Below, piece by piece: positions 50,235-62,441 of a stretch of 64,000 nt of DNA (positions within the stretch are counted from its first letter, which is position 1; the number at the start of each line of letters is the position of its first letter). A program made the translations under genes and the position numbers. Source of the DNA: Proteus columbae (GTDB lineage Bacteria > Pseudomonadota > Gammaproteobacteria > Enterobacterales > Enterobacteriaceae); contig NZ_NGVR01000002.1 in assembly GCF_002777965.1 (NCBI RefSeq), forward strand, positions 121,208-185,207. Reading direction: 5' to 3'. The notes under the pieces were generated by a model. The model was given only the letters and a program-made list of their open reading frames with translations, had not been told where the DNA came from and made no database searches.

Positions 50235-51098
50235 TTATACCGCGGCTGCACCAGACACAATTTCTGTAAGTTCCTGAGTAATGCTTGCTTGGCGTGCTTT
50301 GTTGTACACCAATTGCAGTTCTTTAATCAGGTTACCACCGTTATCTGTAGCGGCTTTCATCGCGACCATTCGGGCGGCCTGCTCACTCGCTAAGTTCTCT
50401 ACGACGCTCTGGTAAACTTGCGATTCGATATAACGACGCAGTAAAGTATCCAGTAACGCCTTAGGATCAGGTTCGTACAGATAATCCCAAGATTTTTCTT
50501 TCAGCTCTTCATCATCACCTGGAGGTAATGGTAAAACCTGAAGAATTTTAGGCTCTTGAGCCATGGTATTGATGAACTTATTTGCCACCACATACAGTTT
50601 ATCTAAACGACCTTCGTCATAAGCCTGCAACATGATATTGACTGGACCGATAAGGTCTGACAGTTTTGGATCATCACCCATACCCGTTACTTGACCAACA
50701 ACATTCCCGCCTACTGAGCCAAAGAATGAAGCGGCTTTAGAACCGATTAGTGCTAAATCTACCTGCACACCTTTTTCAGACCACTCTTTCATGTCTGCCA
50801 GCAGTTTTTTGAACAAGTTAATGTTCAAACCACCACACAAACCACGGTCGGTCGAAACAACCAGGTACCCGACACGTTTAACTTCACGCTCTTCGAGGTA
50901 TGGATGTTTGTATTCCAGATTCCCTAACGCAAGGTGACCAATCACACTGCGCATGGTTTCTGCATAAGGACGGCTGGCTGCCATGCGTTCCTGCGTTTTA
51001 CGCATTTTCGACGCGGCGACCATCTCCATCGCTTTAGTGATCTTCTGTGTGTTTTGCACACTGGCGATCTTCGAACGTATCTCTTTTGCGCCGGCCAT
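50235..51098 (-). CDS. atpG: ATP synthase F1 gamma subunit AtpG
   Basis: The gamma subunit is the central shaft. The 287-aa protein begins [20 protein letters not shown] and ends [20 protein letters not shown], both long coiled-coil helices conserved in the family, with [11 protein letters not shown] in the middle. Length equals that of E. coli. Confidence 0.98.
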   Translation of the reverse strand: MAGAKEIRSKIASVQNTQKITKAMEMVAASKMRKTQERMAASRPYAETMRSVIGHLALGNLEYKHPYLEEREVKRVGYLVVSTDRGLCGGLNINLFKKLLADMKEWSEKGVQVDLALIGSKAASFFGSVGGNVVGQVTGMGDDPKLSDLIGPVNIMLQAYDEGRLDKLYVVANKFINTMAQEPKILQVLPLPPGDDEELKEKSWDYLYEPDPKALLDTLLRRYIESQVYQSVVENLASEQAARMVAMKAATDNGGNLIKELQLVYNKARQASITQELTEIVSGAAAV

Positions 51099-51156
51099 TT
51101 CTGCTTCTCCTCATGAACCAGACGGCCTAATGTTTAACTATTAGGCCGAATAGTTA

Positions 51157-52698
51157 TTACCAGGACTGAGTCGCTTTGAAGTTTTCTAGCACGCCTTTCA
51201 GCTTCGCTTCGATTTCTTCGTTATAAGTACCAGTCTGGTTGATTTCTTTCAATAAATCAGCATGTTCACGAGAGGCATAAGCTAATAAAGCCGCTTCAAA
51301 TGGCACAACTTTTGAAATTTCAACATCTTCCAGATAACCACGTTCTGCTGCAAACAGTGATAAAGACTGTTGTGCGACAGACATTGGTTCGTACTGTTTC
51401 TGTTTCAGCAATTCAGTCACTTTCTGACCGTGGTTCAATTGTTTACGGGTAGCATCGTCCAGATCGGAAGCGAACTGTGAGAATGCTGCCAGCTCACGAT
51501 ACTGCGCAAGTGCAGTACGGATACCACCAGAAAGTTTCTTCATGATCTTAGTCTGAGCTGCACCACCAACACGAGATACGGAGATCCCTGGGTTAACAGC
51601 TGGACGGATACCTGCGTTAAACAGGTTAGATTCTAAGAAGATCTGACCATCGGTAATAGAGATTACGTTCGTAGGAACGAATGCAGAAACGTCCCCTGCT
51701 TGCGTTTCGATAATAGGTAACGCAGTCAGAGAGCCGGTTTTACCTTTAACTTCACCATTAGTGAATGCTTCTACGTACTCAGCATTAACGCGAGCAGCAC
51801 GCTCAAGTAAACGGGAGTGCAGATAGAAAACGTCACCAGGGTATGCTTCACGTCCAGGTGGACGACGAAGTAACAGTGAAATTTGACGGTATGCAACAGC
51901 CTGTTTAGACAGGTCATCATAAATAATCAGGGCATCTTCACCACGGTCACGGAAGTATTCACCCATTGCGCAACCTGAATAAGGAGCTAGGTATTGCAGC
52001 GCTGCTGATTCTGATGCAGAAGCAACAACAACAATGGTGTTTTCTAACGCGCCATGTTCTTCTAATTTACGAACAACGTTCGAAATAGTAGAGGCTTTCT
52101 GACCGATAGCGACATAAATACATTTAATGCCAGAGTCGCGTTGGTTGATGATAGCATCGACAGCCAGAGCAGTTTTACCTGTTTGACGGTCACCGATGAT
52201 CAATTCACGCTGACCACGACCAATTGGGATCATGGCATCGACGGATTTGTAACCTGTTTGTACAGGCTGATCAACTGATTGACGGTCGATAACACCAGGA
52301 GCAATCATCTCAACAGGTGAGAATCCATCATGCTCTACTGCACCTTTACCATCAATCGGCTCACCCAGTGTGTTTACCACACGGCCAAGCAGACCACGCC
52401 CAACAGGTACTTCCAGAATACGACCTGTACATTTAACTTTCATGCCTTCTGCTAAGTCAGCATAAGGACCCATCACAACCGCACCAACAGAGTCACGCTC
52501 TAAGTTCAGTGCGATAGCGAAACGGTTACCCGGCAGTGCGATCATCTCACCCTGCATAACTTCGGCTAAACCGTGGATACGAATGATACCGTCACTAACG
52601 GATACAATCGTACCTTCATTGTGAGCTTCACTCACTACATTGAACTGAGCAATGCGCTGCTTGATCAGTTCGCTGATTTCAGTGGAATTCAGTTGCAT
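51157..52698 (-). CDS. atpA: ATP synthase F1 alpha subunit AtpA
   Basis: This is the non-catalytic nucleotide-binding subunit of F1. The 513-aa protein has the P-loop [10 protein letters not shown] (about 169-178), the beta-like barrel at the N-terminus and the conserved [12 protein letters not shown] region. Length equals that of E. coli. Confidence 0.99.
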   Translation of the reverse strand: MQLNSTEISELIKQRIAQFNVVSEAHNEGTIVSVSDGIIRIHGLAEVMQGEMIALPGNRFAIALNLERDSVGAVVMGPYADLAEGMKVKCTGRILEVPVGRGLLGRVVNTLGEPIDGKGAVEHDGFSPVEMIAPGVIDRQSVDQPVQTGYKSVDAMIPIGRGQRELIIGDRQTGKTALAVDAIINQRDSGIKCIYVAIGQKASTISNVVRKLEEHGALENTIVVVASASESAALQYLAPYSGCAMGEYFRDRGEDALIIYDDLSKQAVAYRQISLLLRRPPGREAYPGDVFYLHSRLLERAARVNAEYVEAFTNGEVKGKTGSLTALPIIETQAGDVSAFVPTNVISITDGQIFLESNLFNAGIRPAVNPGISVSRVGGAAQTKIMKKLSGGIRTALAQYRELAAFSQFASDLDDATRKQLNHGQKVTELLKQKQYEPMSVAQQSLSLFAAERGYLEDVEISKVVPFEAALLAYASREHADLLKEINQTGTYNEEIEAKLKGVLENFKATQSW

Positions 52699-52712
52699 AT
52701 GCTCCAGTCCCC

Positions 52713-53246
52713 TTAAGACTGCAAGACGTCCGTTAATCGCTCTAAACGGCCACGAATACTGCCATCGATGACGAGGTCACCGGCGCGTATAATCATGCCT
52801 GCGATAACAGACTTATCAATTTTGCAATTCAGCTTCACTTTGCGTGATAGACGTTTTTCCATCGCTGCAGAAATGTTAGCTAGCTGCTGTTTAGTTAGCT
52901 CAATGGCAGAAGTTACTTCAACGTCAACCGTTGACTCTAGTACTGCGCGCAATTGAATAAATTGGCTCAATACTTCAGGCAACGTTGATAAACGGCCATT
53001 ATCAGCCATAACACGAATTAAATTCTGAGCATGACCATCTAATTGTTCGCCACAAAGGTCGACAAAGATGTCAGCCAGTTTTTCTGATGCTAAAGAACCA
53101 GAAAGTAATTCGGTTACCTGCTCATTGCGTGCTACTTCAGCGGTGAACGCCAGCATAACCTGCCATTTATCGACAGCCTGGTTTTCCACAGCAAAGTCAA
53201 AAGCTGCTTTGGCGTAGGGGCGAGCTACCGTTGCTATTTCAGACAT
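52713..53246 (-). CDS. atpH: ATP synthase F1 delta subunit AtpH
   Basis: The delta subunit joins the alpha3beta3 head to the b stalk. The 177-aa protein has the usual N-terminal helical bundle ([13 protein letters not shown]) and a C-terminal [20 protein letters not shown] segment. Length equals that of E. coli. It starts 12 bp after atpF. Confidence 0.98.
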   Translation of the reverse strand: MSEIATVARPYAKAAFDFAVENQAVDKWQVMLAFTAEVARNEQVTELLSGSLASEKLADIFVDLCGEQLDGHAQNLIRVMADNGRLSTLPEVLSQFIQLRAVLESTVDVEVTSAIELTKQQLANISAAMEKRLSRKVKLNCKIDKSVIAGMIIRAGDLVIDGSIRGRLERLTDVLQS

Positions 53247-53258
53247 GCCCCTCCCTCC

Positions 53259-53729
53259 TTACAGTTCAGCGACCAGTTTATCAACGATGTCGCTATTAGC
53301 AGCTTCATCCACGGAACGTTCAATAATTTTCTCGGCACCTGCGATAGCCAGCATTGCGACTTGTTTACGAAGTTCTTCACGAGCACGTTTACGCTCTGCA
53401 TCCAGTTCGGATTGAGCTTGTGCAACGATCTTACTACGTTCTTGCTCTGCTTCTGCTTTAGCATCTTCAATCATTTGAGTGCGTTGTTTATTCGCGGATT
53501 CAATGATTGCTTGAGCTTCTGCTTTTGCTTTCGCTAGCTGATCGCCTGCATCGGCTTTCGCTAAATCTAAGTCCTTTTTAGCACGTTCTGCAGATGATAA
53601 ACCGTCAGCAATTTCTTTTTGACGTTTTTCAATGGCCGCCATAATTGGTGGCCATACGAATTTCATACAGAACAAAACAAACAGGACAAATGCGACGGCC
53701 TGGCCGAGGATTGTTGCATTTAAATTCAC
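53259..53729 (-). CDS. atpF: ATP synthase Fo b subunit AtpF
   Basis: The b subunit is the peripheral stator. The 156-aa protein has one N-terminal membrane helix (about 7-25) followed by a long charged coiled coil rich in Ala, Glu and Lys. Length equals that of E. coli. Confidence 0.98.
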   Translation of the reverse strand: MNLNATILGQAVAFVLFVLFCMKFVWPPIMAAIEKRQKEIADGLSSAERAKKDLDLAKADAGDQLAKAKAEAQAIIESANKQRTQMIEDAKAEAEQERSKIVAQAQSELDAERKRAREELRKQVAMLAIAGAEKIIERSVDEAANSDIVDKLVAEL

Positions 53730-53790
53730 AGCACAATACCTCTTTCTTGGTTATTAACTAACTTGATGCTTTTACTGCTCATTGCCATCA

Positions 53791-54048
<258 letters not shown>

Positions 54049-54075
54049 TCAGTTATTTCTTCAAAGAGTTAATAA

Positions 54076-55309
<1,234 letters not shown>

Positions 55310-55361
55310 GACGTTTGTATTCTCCAGACTAGCTATCGTAAAAGGTATTACTGAATGATGT

Positions 55362-55390
55362 ATCAAACTGTCTTTGCTATAAAGTGTCAA
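55362..55390 (-). promoter_or_regulatory. Likely promoter of the atp operon
   Basis: On the minus strand TTGACA (55390-55385, perfect -35) is followed 17 bp later by TTTGAT (55367-55362, four of six matches to TATAAT). It lies just upstream of the atpI start and argues against the long atpI start. Confidence 0.6.
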
Positions 55391-55550
55391 GTGACAAAAA
55401 CGAGCAAATTATACGGGGCGTGGCAATGAATTCAATCAATAAGTAGCGAAAAAGTGAAGATTAATTTAAATTTCTTACCAAGGTTCCATTTATGAAAAAT
55501 GATTAAGAACAAAAAGAGTAAAAATAATAGTGCTGAAGAAAATAAATAGC

Positions 55551-55565
55551 GTGACAGGCATCACA
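55551..55565. promoter_or_regulatory. CRP-like site upstream of atp
   Basis: CGTGA-CAGGCA-TCACA, counted with the preceding C, agrees with TGTGA-N6-TCACA at nine of ten positions. It is about 160 bp upstream of the -35 of the atp promoter, rather far for direct activation. Confidence 0.45.
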
Positions 55566-55922
55566 AATACAAAAGTATAAATAAAGTTTATTTCATAAAT
55601 TATATAACAGAGTTAACAAATAAACGCTCTTTTATGAACAATTTAGTGGCAATTGAAAAATAATTAACCGATTTTCAATTAAATAAATTCAATATTTTTA
55701 TAATGCACAGAATTATTAATTTATTTTGGAAATAAAAAGAGAAAAATGAAGGTTACAAAGGGAATTAAAGCAAAAGATAATAAATTGTTAATTTATTGTT
55801 TTATTAAAGTGAATTTTAATGCTTGCCATAAATCCACATAAATCAAATGGCGATAACATTGTAAATATTATCGCCAGAGCACAAAAAATGAAAAAAGGAT
55901 CAATGAGACACAAGGTATTTGA

Positions 55923-56549
55923 TTAAATAATCACCAAATGTCTTTGTTCATTCAATTCAGGTATAGATAAGCTAATCACTTTTTCTGGCATTTTTAATCC
56001 ATTATCAGCAAGTTCATCTAACTCTTCTTGATGAATTTGTCCTTTCAATGCATAAAAACGACCGTGTTCTTCAGTCACTAAATGAGAGCACCAAGAGAGC
56101 ATATCGTTCATAGAGGCAAATGCTCGGCTGATAACACCATCAAAAGGCTTCTCTGTTTGGTATTCTTCAACGCGGTATTGAACTGGCTCTATATTATTAA
56201 GTCCTAGTTCGTGCTGAACTTGCTTCATAAAGCGAACGCGTTTACCTAAGCTATCCAATAAGACAAACTGGTGATCGGGACGCATTATTGCCAGTGGAAT
56301 ACCGGGTAATCCAGGCCCTGTACCCACATCAATAAATCTTTCACCTTCAAGATATTGGCTCACAACAATGCTATCCAAAATATGACGGATAAGCATTTGC
56401 TGTGGATCTCTCACTGATGTGAGGTTGTAAGCTTTATTCCATTTATCAAGCATAGCAACATAACCCGTGAGTTTTTCAGCTTGAATATCTGTAAGCTCAA
56501 TATTGGCTTGCTTAGCCAGCTTTTTTAGCCGATTAAGTAAGTCACTCAT
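55923..56549 (-). CDS. rsmG: 16S rRNA (guanine527-N7)-methyltransferase RsmG
   Basis: RsmG methylates G527 of 16S rRNA. The 208-aa protein has the SAM-binding motif [13 protein letters not shown] and [11 protein letters not shown]. The ATG at 56549 ([10 protein letters not shown]) fits the family length (E. coli 207 aa) and has AGGAG upstream; it overlaps the mnmG stop by four bases (ATGA). The upstream extension to 56588 runs inside mnmG and is unlikely. Confidence 0.96.
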   Translation of the reverse strand: MSDLLNRLKKLAKQANIELTDIQAEKLTGYVAMLDKWNKAYNLTSVRDPQQMLIRHILDSIVVSQYLEGERFIDVGTGPGLPGIPLAIMRPDHQFVLLDSLGKRVRFMKQVQHELGLNNIEPVQYRVEEYQTEKPFDGVISRAFASMNDMLSWCSHLVTEEHGRFYALKGQIHQEELDELADNGLKMPEKVISLSIPELNEQRHLVII

Positions 56550-58444
56550 GATGCGCTCCTGCGTAATAGGCCTTGTTTTTTCAACCAAACTAATAAAATG
56601 GAAATAGCAGCTGGTGTGACACCTGAGATCCGTGATGCTTGTCCGATCGATGTTGGTTTGTGATCGTTAAGTTTCGCAATAACTTCGTTAGATAATCCGC
56701 TAACTTGTTTATAATCCAGATCAATCGGTAATGCGGCATTTTCATTGCGCAGTTGTTTTTCGATCTCTTCTTGCTGGCGACTAATATAACCTTCGTACTT
56801 AACTTGGATCTCAACTTGTTCTGCTGCTTGAGGTTTTGAATCATCAATACCTGGTGCAAAACGAGTGATATTTTTTAGTATGTCGTAAGTCATTTCAGGG
56901 CGACGTAATAAATCTTCACCATTTGCTTCTTTAGATAATGGTGTATTCAGTAATTCATTGATTTCTGAAAGATTATCTGCTTGAGGATGAACCCAAATAT
57001 TTCTTAAACGCTGACGCTCTTTTTCAACAAGCTCAACTTTTTCGCTAAATTGTGCCCAACGAGTATCGTCAACCATACCTAATTCACGACCAATCTCGGT
57101 TAAACGTAAATCTGCATTATCTTCACGTAACATCAAGCGATATTCAGCACGAGAAGTAAACATACGGTATGGTTCTTTTGTACCAAGGGTACAAAGATCG
57201 TCAACTAACACACCTATGTATGCTTGATCACGACGAGGGAACCAACCTTCTTGATCGAAGGCATAACGTGCCGCATTAAGCCCTGCAAGCATACCTTGAG
57301 CCGCAGCTTCTTCATAACCAGTTGTGCCGTTAATTTGTCCAGCAAAGAATAACCCATTGATAAATTTGCTTTCTAGGGTTTGTTTTAGATCTCTAGGATC
57401 GAAGAAGTCATATTCAATGGCGTAACCAGGTCTAATGATCTTCGCATTTTCCATACCTTTCATGGAATTTACGATTTGCATTTGAACATCAAAAGGTAAG
57501 CTTGTTGAGATACCATTTGGGTAAATTTCGTTACTTGTTAAACCTTCAGGCTCTAAAAAGATCTGATGTGAATTACGATCAGCAAATCTCATTACCTTAT
57601 CTTCAATAGATGGGCAATAACGAGGGCCTATTCCTTCGATGACACCAGCATACATTGGGCTACGATCGAGGTTATTACGAATAACATCGTGCGTTTTTTC
57701 GTTTGTGTATGTGATATGGCAAGGCATTTGTTCAGGATGCTGATCCACATTACCTAAAAACGAGAAAACAGGCATTGGAGTATCACCCAACTGAACAGCT
57801 AATTGGCTAAAATCAATAGTTCTAGCATCAATACGAGGTGGTGTACCTGTTTTTAAACGACCTACACGTAGAGGTAATTCGCGTAATCTGTGTGATAACG
57901 AAACTGATGGTGGATCACCAGCACGACCACCACTGTAATTTTCTAAGCCAATATGGATTTTTCCATCAAGGAAAGTACCTACGGTTAGAACAACAGACTT
58001 AGCACGGAATTTTAAGCCCATGCGAGTAACAGCACCTGTTACTTGGTCGTTTTCAACAATGAGATCTTCAACAGGTTGTTGGAAGATCATTAAATTAGGT
58101 TGATTTTCAAGTGTAGTACGAACAGCTTGGCGATAAAGAACACGGTCAGCTTGTGCTCTTGTTGCTCTTACAGCTGGCCCCTTACTTGCGTTAAGGGTTC
58201 TGAATTGGATCCCTGCGTGGTCAATAGCAGTTGCCATTAATCCACCCATGGCATCGATCTCTTTTACCAGATGCCCTTTACCAATCCCACCAATAGCTGG
58301 GTTACAAGACATTTGGCCCAAAGTATCAATATTGTGGGTCAGTAATAGGGTTTGACGCCCCATACGAGCTGCAGCCATAGCGGCTTCTGTACCGGCGTGA
58401 CCACCACCGATGACAATGACGTCAAAGTGTTCTGGATAAAACAT
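56546..58444 (-). CDS. mnmG: tRNA uridine-5-carboxymethylaminomethyl modification enzyme MnmG
   Basis: MnmG is the FAD-dependent partner of MnmE in wobble uridine modification. The 632-aa protein starts with the FAD Rossmann motif [17 protein letters not shown], and has ATRAQADR and the GYEEAAAQG segment and a helical C-terminal domain. Length matches E. coli (629 aa). It is adjacent to oriC, transcribed away from it, and overlaps rsmG. Confidence 0.98.
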   Translation of the reverse strand: MFYPEHFDVIVIGGGHAGTEAAMAAARMGRQTLLLTHNIDTLGQMSCNPAIGGIGKGHLVKEIDAMGGLMATAIDHAGIQFRTLNASKGPAVRATRAQADRVLYRQAVRTTLENQPNLMIFQQPVEDLIVENDQVTGAVTRMGLKFRAKSVVLTVGTFLDGKIHIGLENYSGGRAGDPPSVSLSHRLRELPLRVGRLKTGTPPRIDARTIDFSQLAVQLGDTPMPVFSFLGNVDQHPEQMPCHITYTNEKTHDVIRNNLDRSPMYAGVIEGIGPRYCPSIEDKVMRFADRNSHQIFLEPEGLTSNEIYPNGISTSLPFDVQMQIVNSMKGMENAKIIRPGYAIEYDFFDPRDLKQTLESKFINGLFFAGQINGTTGYEEAAAQGMLAGLNAARYAFDQEGWFPRRDQAYIGVLVDDLCTLGTKEPYRMFTSRAEYRLMLREDNADLRLTEIGRELGMVDDTRWAQFSEKVELVEKERQRLRNIWVHPQADNLSEINELLNTPLSKEANGEDLLRRPEMTYDILKNITRFAPGIDDSKPQAAEQVEIQVKYEGYISRQQEEIEKQLRNENAALPIDLDYKQVSGLSNEVIAKLNDHKPTSIGQASRISGVTPAAISILLVWLKKQGLLRRSAS

Positions 58445-58529
58445 GTGTGAACCTTAAATGTTACGAATGCTGAATGTGTTGCATTGGGAAAACGAATTCT
58501 ACTCAACTTTTTGACAGATACAAGCGAGC

Positions 58530-58800
58530 AGATCCGCAGGTAATTATTTAAAGATCTTTTTATTTAAAGATCTCTTTATTAGATCTTTTATTAAGGAAGC
58601 GATCCTCTGTGGATAAGTGGATTTTCTATTTAAAGATCATAAAAGTGTAAAGGATCATATACTGTGAATGATCCGTGATCTATCTGCTGATAAGCTGGGA
58701 TCAAAATGACGACTTATACACAGGTCATTTCTTGATATAGCCTTATACAATGGATAACTACGGGTTAACCCCTGCTTTTAAGCAGAGTTATCCACATTCG
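58530..58800. other. Chromosomal replication origin oriC
   Basis: Between mnmG and mioC, as in E. coli. Three AT-rich 13-mers of the GATCTnTTnTTTT type lie at 58553-58565, 58569-58581 and 58582-58594. DnaA boxes follow: TGTGGATAA (R1-like, 58608-58616), TTATACACA (R2-like, 58714-58722), AATGGATAA (R3-like, 58749-58757) and TTATCCACA (R4-like, 58788-58796). Ten GATC sites lie in about 170 bp. The arrangement of unwinding element and boxes is the same as in E. coli oriC. Confidence 0.95.
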
Positions 58801-58821
58801 TTTGCTGTTTTTTTGTGCAAT

Positions 58822-59262
58822 TTAAAGTAAATTTTTCCAAGAAGCTATCCATTCTTCTGCTGGATCTTCCGGAATGTCGTACTTTTGAATATCAATTTCG
58901 AGACGATCGCCAAGGCGAGTAGCCCCTTTTTCCACCAATTTTTGATCCAATGTTCTGATCGCACCGCAGAAAGTGTCATATTCACTACTTCCTATGCCGA
59001 TCGCACCAAAGGTGACATTACTAAGATCAACGGAATCAGCCGATATTTCATTAGCAAAAGGGAGTAGGTTATCAGGAATATCACCTGCACCATGCGTTGA
59101 TGTGACCACCAGCCAGATCCCTTCATTTGGAAGATCATTAAGAGAAGGTCCATGGTGCAGATCTGTCTCAAATCCTTCACCAGATAAGATCTCTGCAAGG
59201 TGTTCTGCGACATATTCAGCACTACCCATGGTACTGCCACTAATAAGAGTGACTTTTTTCAT
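58822..59262 (-). CDS. mioC: Flavodoxin-like protein MioC
   Basis: MioC is an FMN-binding flavodoxin family protein, implicated in biotin synthase function in E. coli. The 146-aa protein has the FMN phosphate loop SGSTMGSAEYVAEHLAE and FGAIGIGSSEYDTFCGA. It is transcribed toward oriC, as in E. coli, where this transcription affects initiation. A DnaA box (59323-59331) lies upstream. Confidence 0.94.
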   Translation of the reverse strand: MKKVTLISGSTMGSAEYVAEHLAEILSGEGFETDLHHGPSLNDLPNEGIWLVVTSTHGAGDIPDNLLPFANEISADSVDLSNVTFGAIGIGSSEYDTFCGAIRTLDQKLVEKGATRLGDRLEIDIQKYDIPEDPAEEWIASWKNLL

Positions 59263-59322
59263 TAATGATCTCCTTATGTTTAAGACGCGCTATTGTACGC
59301 TGTGAATCACTTGGGATCTACC

Positions 59323-59331
59323 TGTGGATAA
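59323..59331 (-). promoter_or_regulatory. DnaA box upstream of mioC
   Basis: TGTGGATAA, a perfect DnaA 9-mer on this strand, lies about 60 bp upstream of the mioC start. In E. coli a DnaA box in the mioC promoter represses transcription into oriC; the same is likely here. Confidence 0.75.
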
Positions 59332-59362
59332 TGTGGTTATAAAAAAAAATAAGAATTTACCC

Positions 59363-59824
59363 TTATGGCTTGATCGTCCTTATTATCGGGTTTTGCAGTG
59401 AGATCAGGGTTTCTGTTGATTGAATTTCATCAATTGTCTGGATTTTGTTGATAAGTACGTCTTGTAAAGCTTCTATACTTTTACACATAACCTTTGTAAA
59501 AATACTGTATTGCCCTGTTGTATAGTACACTTCTACAACTTCATCTAACTTATCTAATTTATCTAATGCAGTGTGGTAGTCTTTTGCACTCTTAAGAATA
59601 ATGCCAATAAAACAGCAGACATCAAAACCAAGTTGCTTTTCACTAATATCAACTCGAGTGCCTGTAATAATTCCAGCCTGCTTCATTTTCTCTACTCGAA
59701 CATGAATTGTGCCAGGGCTCACTTCGAATTTTTTTGCTAATTCAGCGTAAGGTGTTCTCGCATTCGCCATTAATGCGTGAAGTATGTCACGATCGAGATT
59801 ATCGATCTGATAAATATTGTCCAT
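59363..59824 (-). CDS. asnC: Transcriptional regulator AsnC
   Basis: AsnC (Lrp family) activates asnA in the absence of asparagine. The 153-aa protein has a helix-turn-helix domain (LDRDILHALMANARTPYAEL) and the C-terminal RAM ligand domain. It is divergent from asnA, with 159 bp between the starts, which contain repeated elements that may be its sites. Confidence 0.96.
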   Translation of the reverse strand: MDNIYQIDNLDRDILHALMANARTPYAELAKKFEVSPGTIHVRVEKMKQAGIITGTRVDISEKQLGFDVCCFIGIILKSAKDYHTALDKLDKLDEVVEVYYTTGQYSIFTKVMCKSIEALQDVLINKIQTIDEIQSTETLISLQNPIIRTIKP

Positions 59825-59836
59825 AAATCCCCTCTG

Positions 59837-59907
59837 TTTTTAACGATAATACATTTTTATAGCGTTATTTTTAACGATTTAAAACAAGCAAGGCTATTTT
59901 TAATGAA
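59837..59907. promoter_or_regulatory. Phased direct repeats in the asnC-asnA region
   Basis: TTTTTAACGAT occurs at 59837-59847 and 59868-59878, exactly 31 bp apart (about three helical turns), and a degenerate copy TTTTTAATGA at 59897-59906. Such phasing suits an octameric Lrp/AsnC-type regulator. Confidence 0.4.
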
Positions 59908-59983
59908 GTATATTGAATTTAGTACCCATTTTGTTGCTTAATCTATATCAGCGAAACACGACATCACCACTAGGAATACAAAA

Positions 59984-60976
59984 ATGGAAAAATCATTCAT
60001 CCAGACTCAACAGCAAATTAGCTTTGTTAAATCTTATTTTTCACGACTGCTGGAAAAAGAATTAGGACTGATTGAAGTTCAAGGACCGATCTTAAGTCGC
60101 CTTGGTGATGGAACTCAAGATAACTTATCTGGTCATGAGAAGGCAGTACAAGTTAAAGTCAAATCTTTACCAGATTCTACTTTTGAGGTTGTCCATTCAT
60201 TAGCTAAATGGAAACGTAAAACATTAGGTCGTTTTGGATTTAGTTCTGGTCAAGGTCTTTATACTCATATGAAAGCCTTGCGACCAGACGAAGATCGCTT
60301 AACTCAGATCCACTCGGTTTATGTTGATCAGTGGGATTGGGAAAAAGTGATGGAAGATAAAGAGCGTACAGTTCCTTATCTTAAGCAGACAGTGGGTAAA
60401 ATTTATCAGGCAATAAAAGAAACTGAAAAAGCCGTCAGCGAAGAATTTGGTCTGGTACCGTTCCTGCCAGATCAAATTCAATTTATCCACACTGAAGAGT
60501 TACTGCGTCGTTATCCTGACCTTGATGCTAAAGGCCGTGAAAAAGCGATTGCAAAAGAATATGGCGCTGTTTTCTTGATTGGTATTGGTGGCAAATTATC
60601 AAGCGGTGAAGCTCATGATGTAAGAGCGCCTGATTATGATGACTGGACGACACCAAACGAAGATGGATTTGAAGGTTTAAACGGTGACATTCTTGTCTGG
60701 AACCCTGTTCTACAAGATGCGTTTGAATTGTCATCAATGGGTATCCGTGTCGATCCTGAAACATTAATGCGTCAGTTAACATTAACAGATGATACTAAGC
60801 GTCTTGAGCTAGATTGGCATAAAGCATTAATGCAAGGCGATATGCCACAAACTATCGGCGGTGGTATTGGCCAATCTCGTTTAGTAATGTTACTGCTACA
60901 AAAAGAGCACATTGGACAAGTACAATGCGGTGTATGGGAAAAAGATACCCGTTTAGCTTTCGCCGATATGCTGTAA
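59984..60976 (+). CDS. asnA: Aspartate-ammonia ligase AsnA
   Basis: AsnA makes asparagine from aspartate, ammonia and ATP. The 330-aa protein has length and sequence typical of the family ([19 protein letters not shown] at the start; [14 protein letters not shown] near the C-terminus; class II synthetase fold). Its stop (60974-60976) directly abuts the stop of viaA on the other strand. Confidence 0.98.
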   Translation: MEKSFIQTQQQISFVKSYFSRLLEKELGLIEVQGPILSRLGDGTQDNLSGHEKAVQVKVKSLPDSTFEVVHSLAKWKRKTLGRFGFSSGQGLYTHMKALRPDEDRLTQIHSVYVDQWDWEKVMEDKERTVPYLKQTVGKIYQAIKETEKAVSEEFGLVPFLPDQIQFIHTEELLRRYPDLDAKGREKAIAKEYGAVFLIGIGGKLSSGEAHDVRAPDYDDWTTPNEDGFEGLNGDILVWNPVLQDAFELSSMGIRVDPETLMRQLTLTDDTKRLELDWHKALMQGDMPQTIGGGIGQSRLVMLLLQKEHIGQVQCGVWEKDTRLAFADML

Positions 60977-62434
60977 TTATTGACGCCAGCGTCGAAGTAA
61001 ACGACTTTTTAATCCAGTATCAAAACGCCATATATGGTCAAAGATTTTCATGATACTGGGTTTACCGTAATTGGATAGGGTAACCGCATGGAAGCGATTG
61101 TGCTGTTGCTGTTGGCTTTTTTTGATTTTGTTGATTAGGTTTTCGGGTAACCTTTGGGCGACAAAGTCAGAAATAACAACAGCATCAGCATCTTTCCATG
61201 CTGGGCTATTTAGTTTTTCTGCGACAGTATCTAAACATGCACTTAAGTCTGTGCCCCCTCTAAATGACTGATTCAAAAACTTGATAAGATCTTGCAGGCC
61301 ATTAGACGATGATAATTGGTAATGTACAGTTTCAGTCGAAAATAACATCACATGACATGAACGATTATCAGCTAGTGCTATTTTCATTAATGCAAGTCCA
61401 AAAGCTTTAGCACACTGTTCGTTAAATCCCCCCATCGAACCTGATGTATCAATACATACAATAAAAGGCCCTCTTGGTCTTTCTTCATCATGATGATGAG
61501 TTACTGGACGCAACACTGTGCGCTCTTGCCAATTATCTCCTTGTAATCGATAGGTATTGAGCTGTTTTTCCACCAGCTTTCGATAAAACTCATATTCGAT
61601 TTCATTAATACCTAACAAGGCAAGCTCTGTGGGAAGTAAGCGTAAGATATCATCACTGAGCCCTATTCCATTGACTTGTTCTGGCGTTGTATCTGGTGCT
61701 TTTTCAACAATAGTTACAGGTTCAAAAATAACACTCTCTTCAGGGAGTGATTTAGCTGTTTTGCTACGACCTAGCAAACTTGCGAGTTTATGTAATTCAG
61801 GTTGTTGATCGAGAAAGTCGCTATAACGTTGAATAATTTTCTCATCGAAAGGGGTTTTTGTTAAAACGCCTTTACTCATATCCCATAAACGCCCTGCTGC
61901 ACGCTCATTTTCTGAGAATGTATTACTTAAGCTTCCACTTAGCGCTAAACGCTCCTGAAGCTCCGCAAGGAGTTGCTCTTGTTCTTGGTCAAATAGGGCT
62001 TTGTGTAATGCAGTAACTTGGAAAATTAAACTGATCCGCCAGTGTTGAATAAACAAAGCTTGTTGAGCTGGTGAAAAAGGCTTATGGGCTTTAATCAGTT
62101 GTGATGCTTCTTCAGTAAAAGAGGAGTCTAGTTTGTTTAATTCAGCCTGTATTTGCTCTACTTGCTGATTAAATATAGCGTTACCTAATGACTGTGTTTG
62201 TTGATAAAGAGCGAATTCATCAGTAATTATTGTAGGTACTAATGTCTCTTTTACTCTTTGCTGTAAGCTTTTTTTCCATTGATGGATATCTTTAAGTAAG
62301 GCTTTTTTGAGTCTTGGGTGCTTTTCAAAAAATACCGCTAATTGAGGCGATGCAAGTACAGCAATAATAACTTCCTCAATAAGCTGCCCTTCATTTATGG
62401 CTAAAAGCATATCTAATGTTGAAAGTGTCAGCAT
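60977..62434 (-). CDS. viaA: VWA-domain protein ViaA
   Basis: ViaA is the partner of the AAA+ ATPase RavA and stimulates its activity; together they affect fumarate reductase and Nuo and aminoglycoside sensitivity. The 485-aa protein has a helical N-terminal region and a C-terminal von Willebrand A domain with the metal-binding DTSGSMGGFNE (DxSxS) and an SFRGGTDLSACLD segment. It lies 7 bp after ravA. Confidence 0.95.
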   Translation of the reverse strand: MLTLSTLDMLLAINEGQLIEEVIIAVLASPQLAVFFEKHPRLKKALLKDIHQWKKSLQQRVKETLVPTIITDEFALYQQTQSLGNAIFNQQVEQIQAELNKLDSSFTEEASQLIKAHKPFSPAQQALFIQHWRISLIFQVTALHKALFDQEQEQLLAELQERLALSGSLSNTFSENERAAGRLWDMSKGVLTKTPFDEKIIQRYSDFLDQQPELHKLASLLGRSKTAKSLPEESVIFEPVTIVEKAPDTTPEQVNGIGLSDDILRLLPTELALLGINEIEYEFYRKLVEKQLNTYRLQGDNWQERTVLRPVTHHHDEERPRGPFIVCIDTSGSMGGFNEQCAKAFGLALMKIALADNRSCHVMLFSTETVHYQLSSSNGLQDLIKFLNQSFRGGTDLSACLDTVAEKLNSPAWKDADAVVISDFVAQRLPENLINKIKKSQQQQHNRFHAVTLSNYGKPSIMKIFDHIWRFDTGLKSRLLRRWRQ

Positions 62435-62441
62435 AATATCA

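Larger units (their letters stand above)
55310..55922. other. Region between atpI and rsmG
   Basis: This region of about 610 bp is AT-rich and has no gene that I can support. It holds the likely atp promoter (55362-55390) and a CRP-like site (55551-55565). The rsmG mRNA ends at its right edge without an obvious intrinsic terminator. Confidence 0.5.

Noticed and set aside
55310..55390. Longer atpI with a TTG start at 55390
   Set aside because: The extra bases contain a TTGACA/TTTGAT promoter, and homology to AtpI begins at the ATG at 55309.
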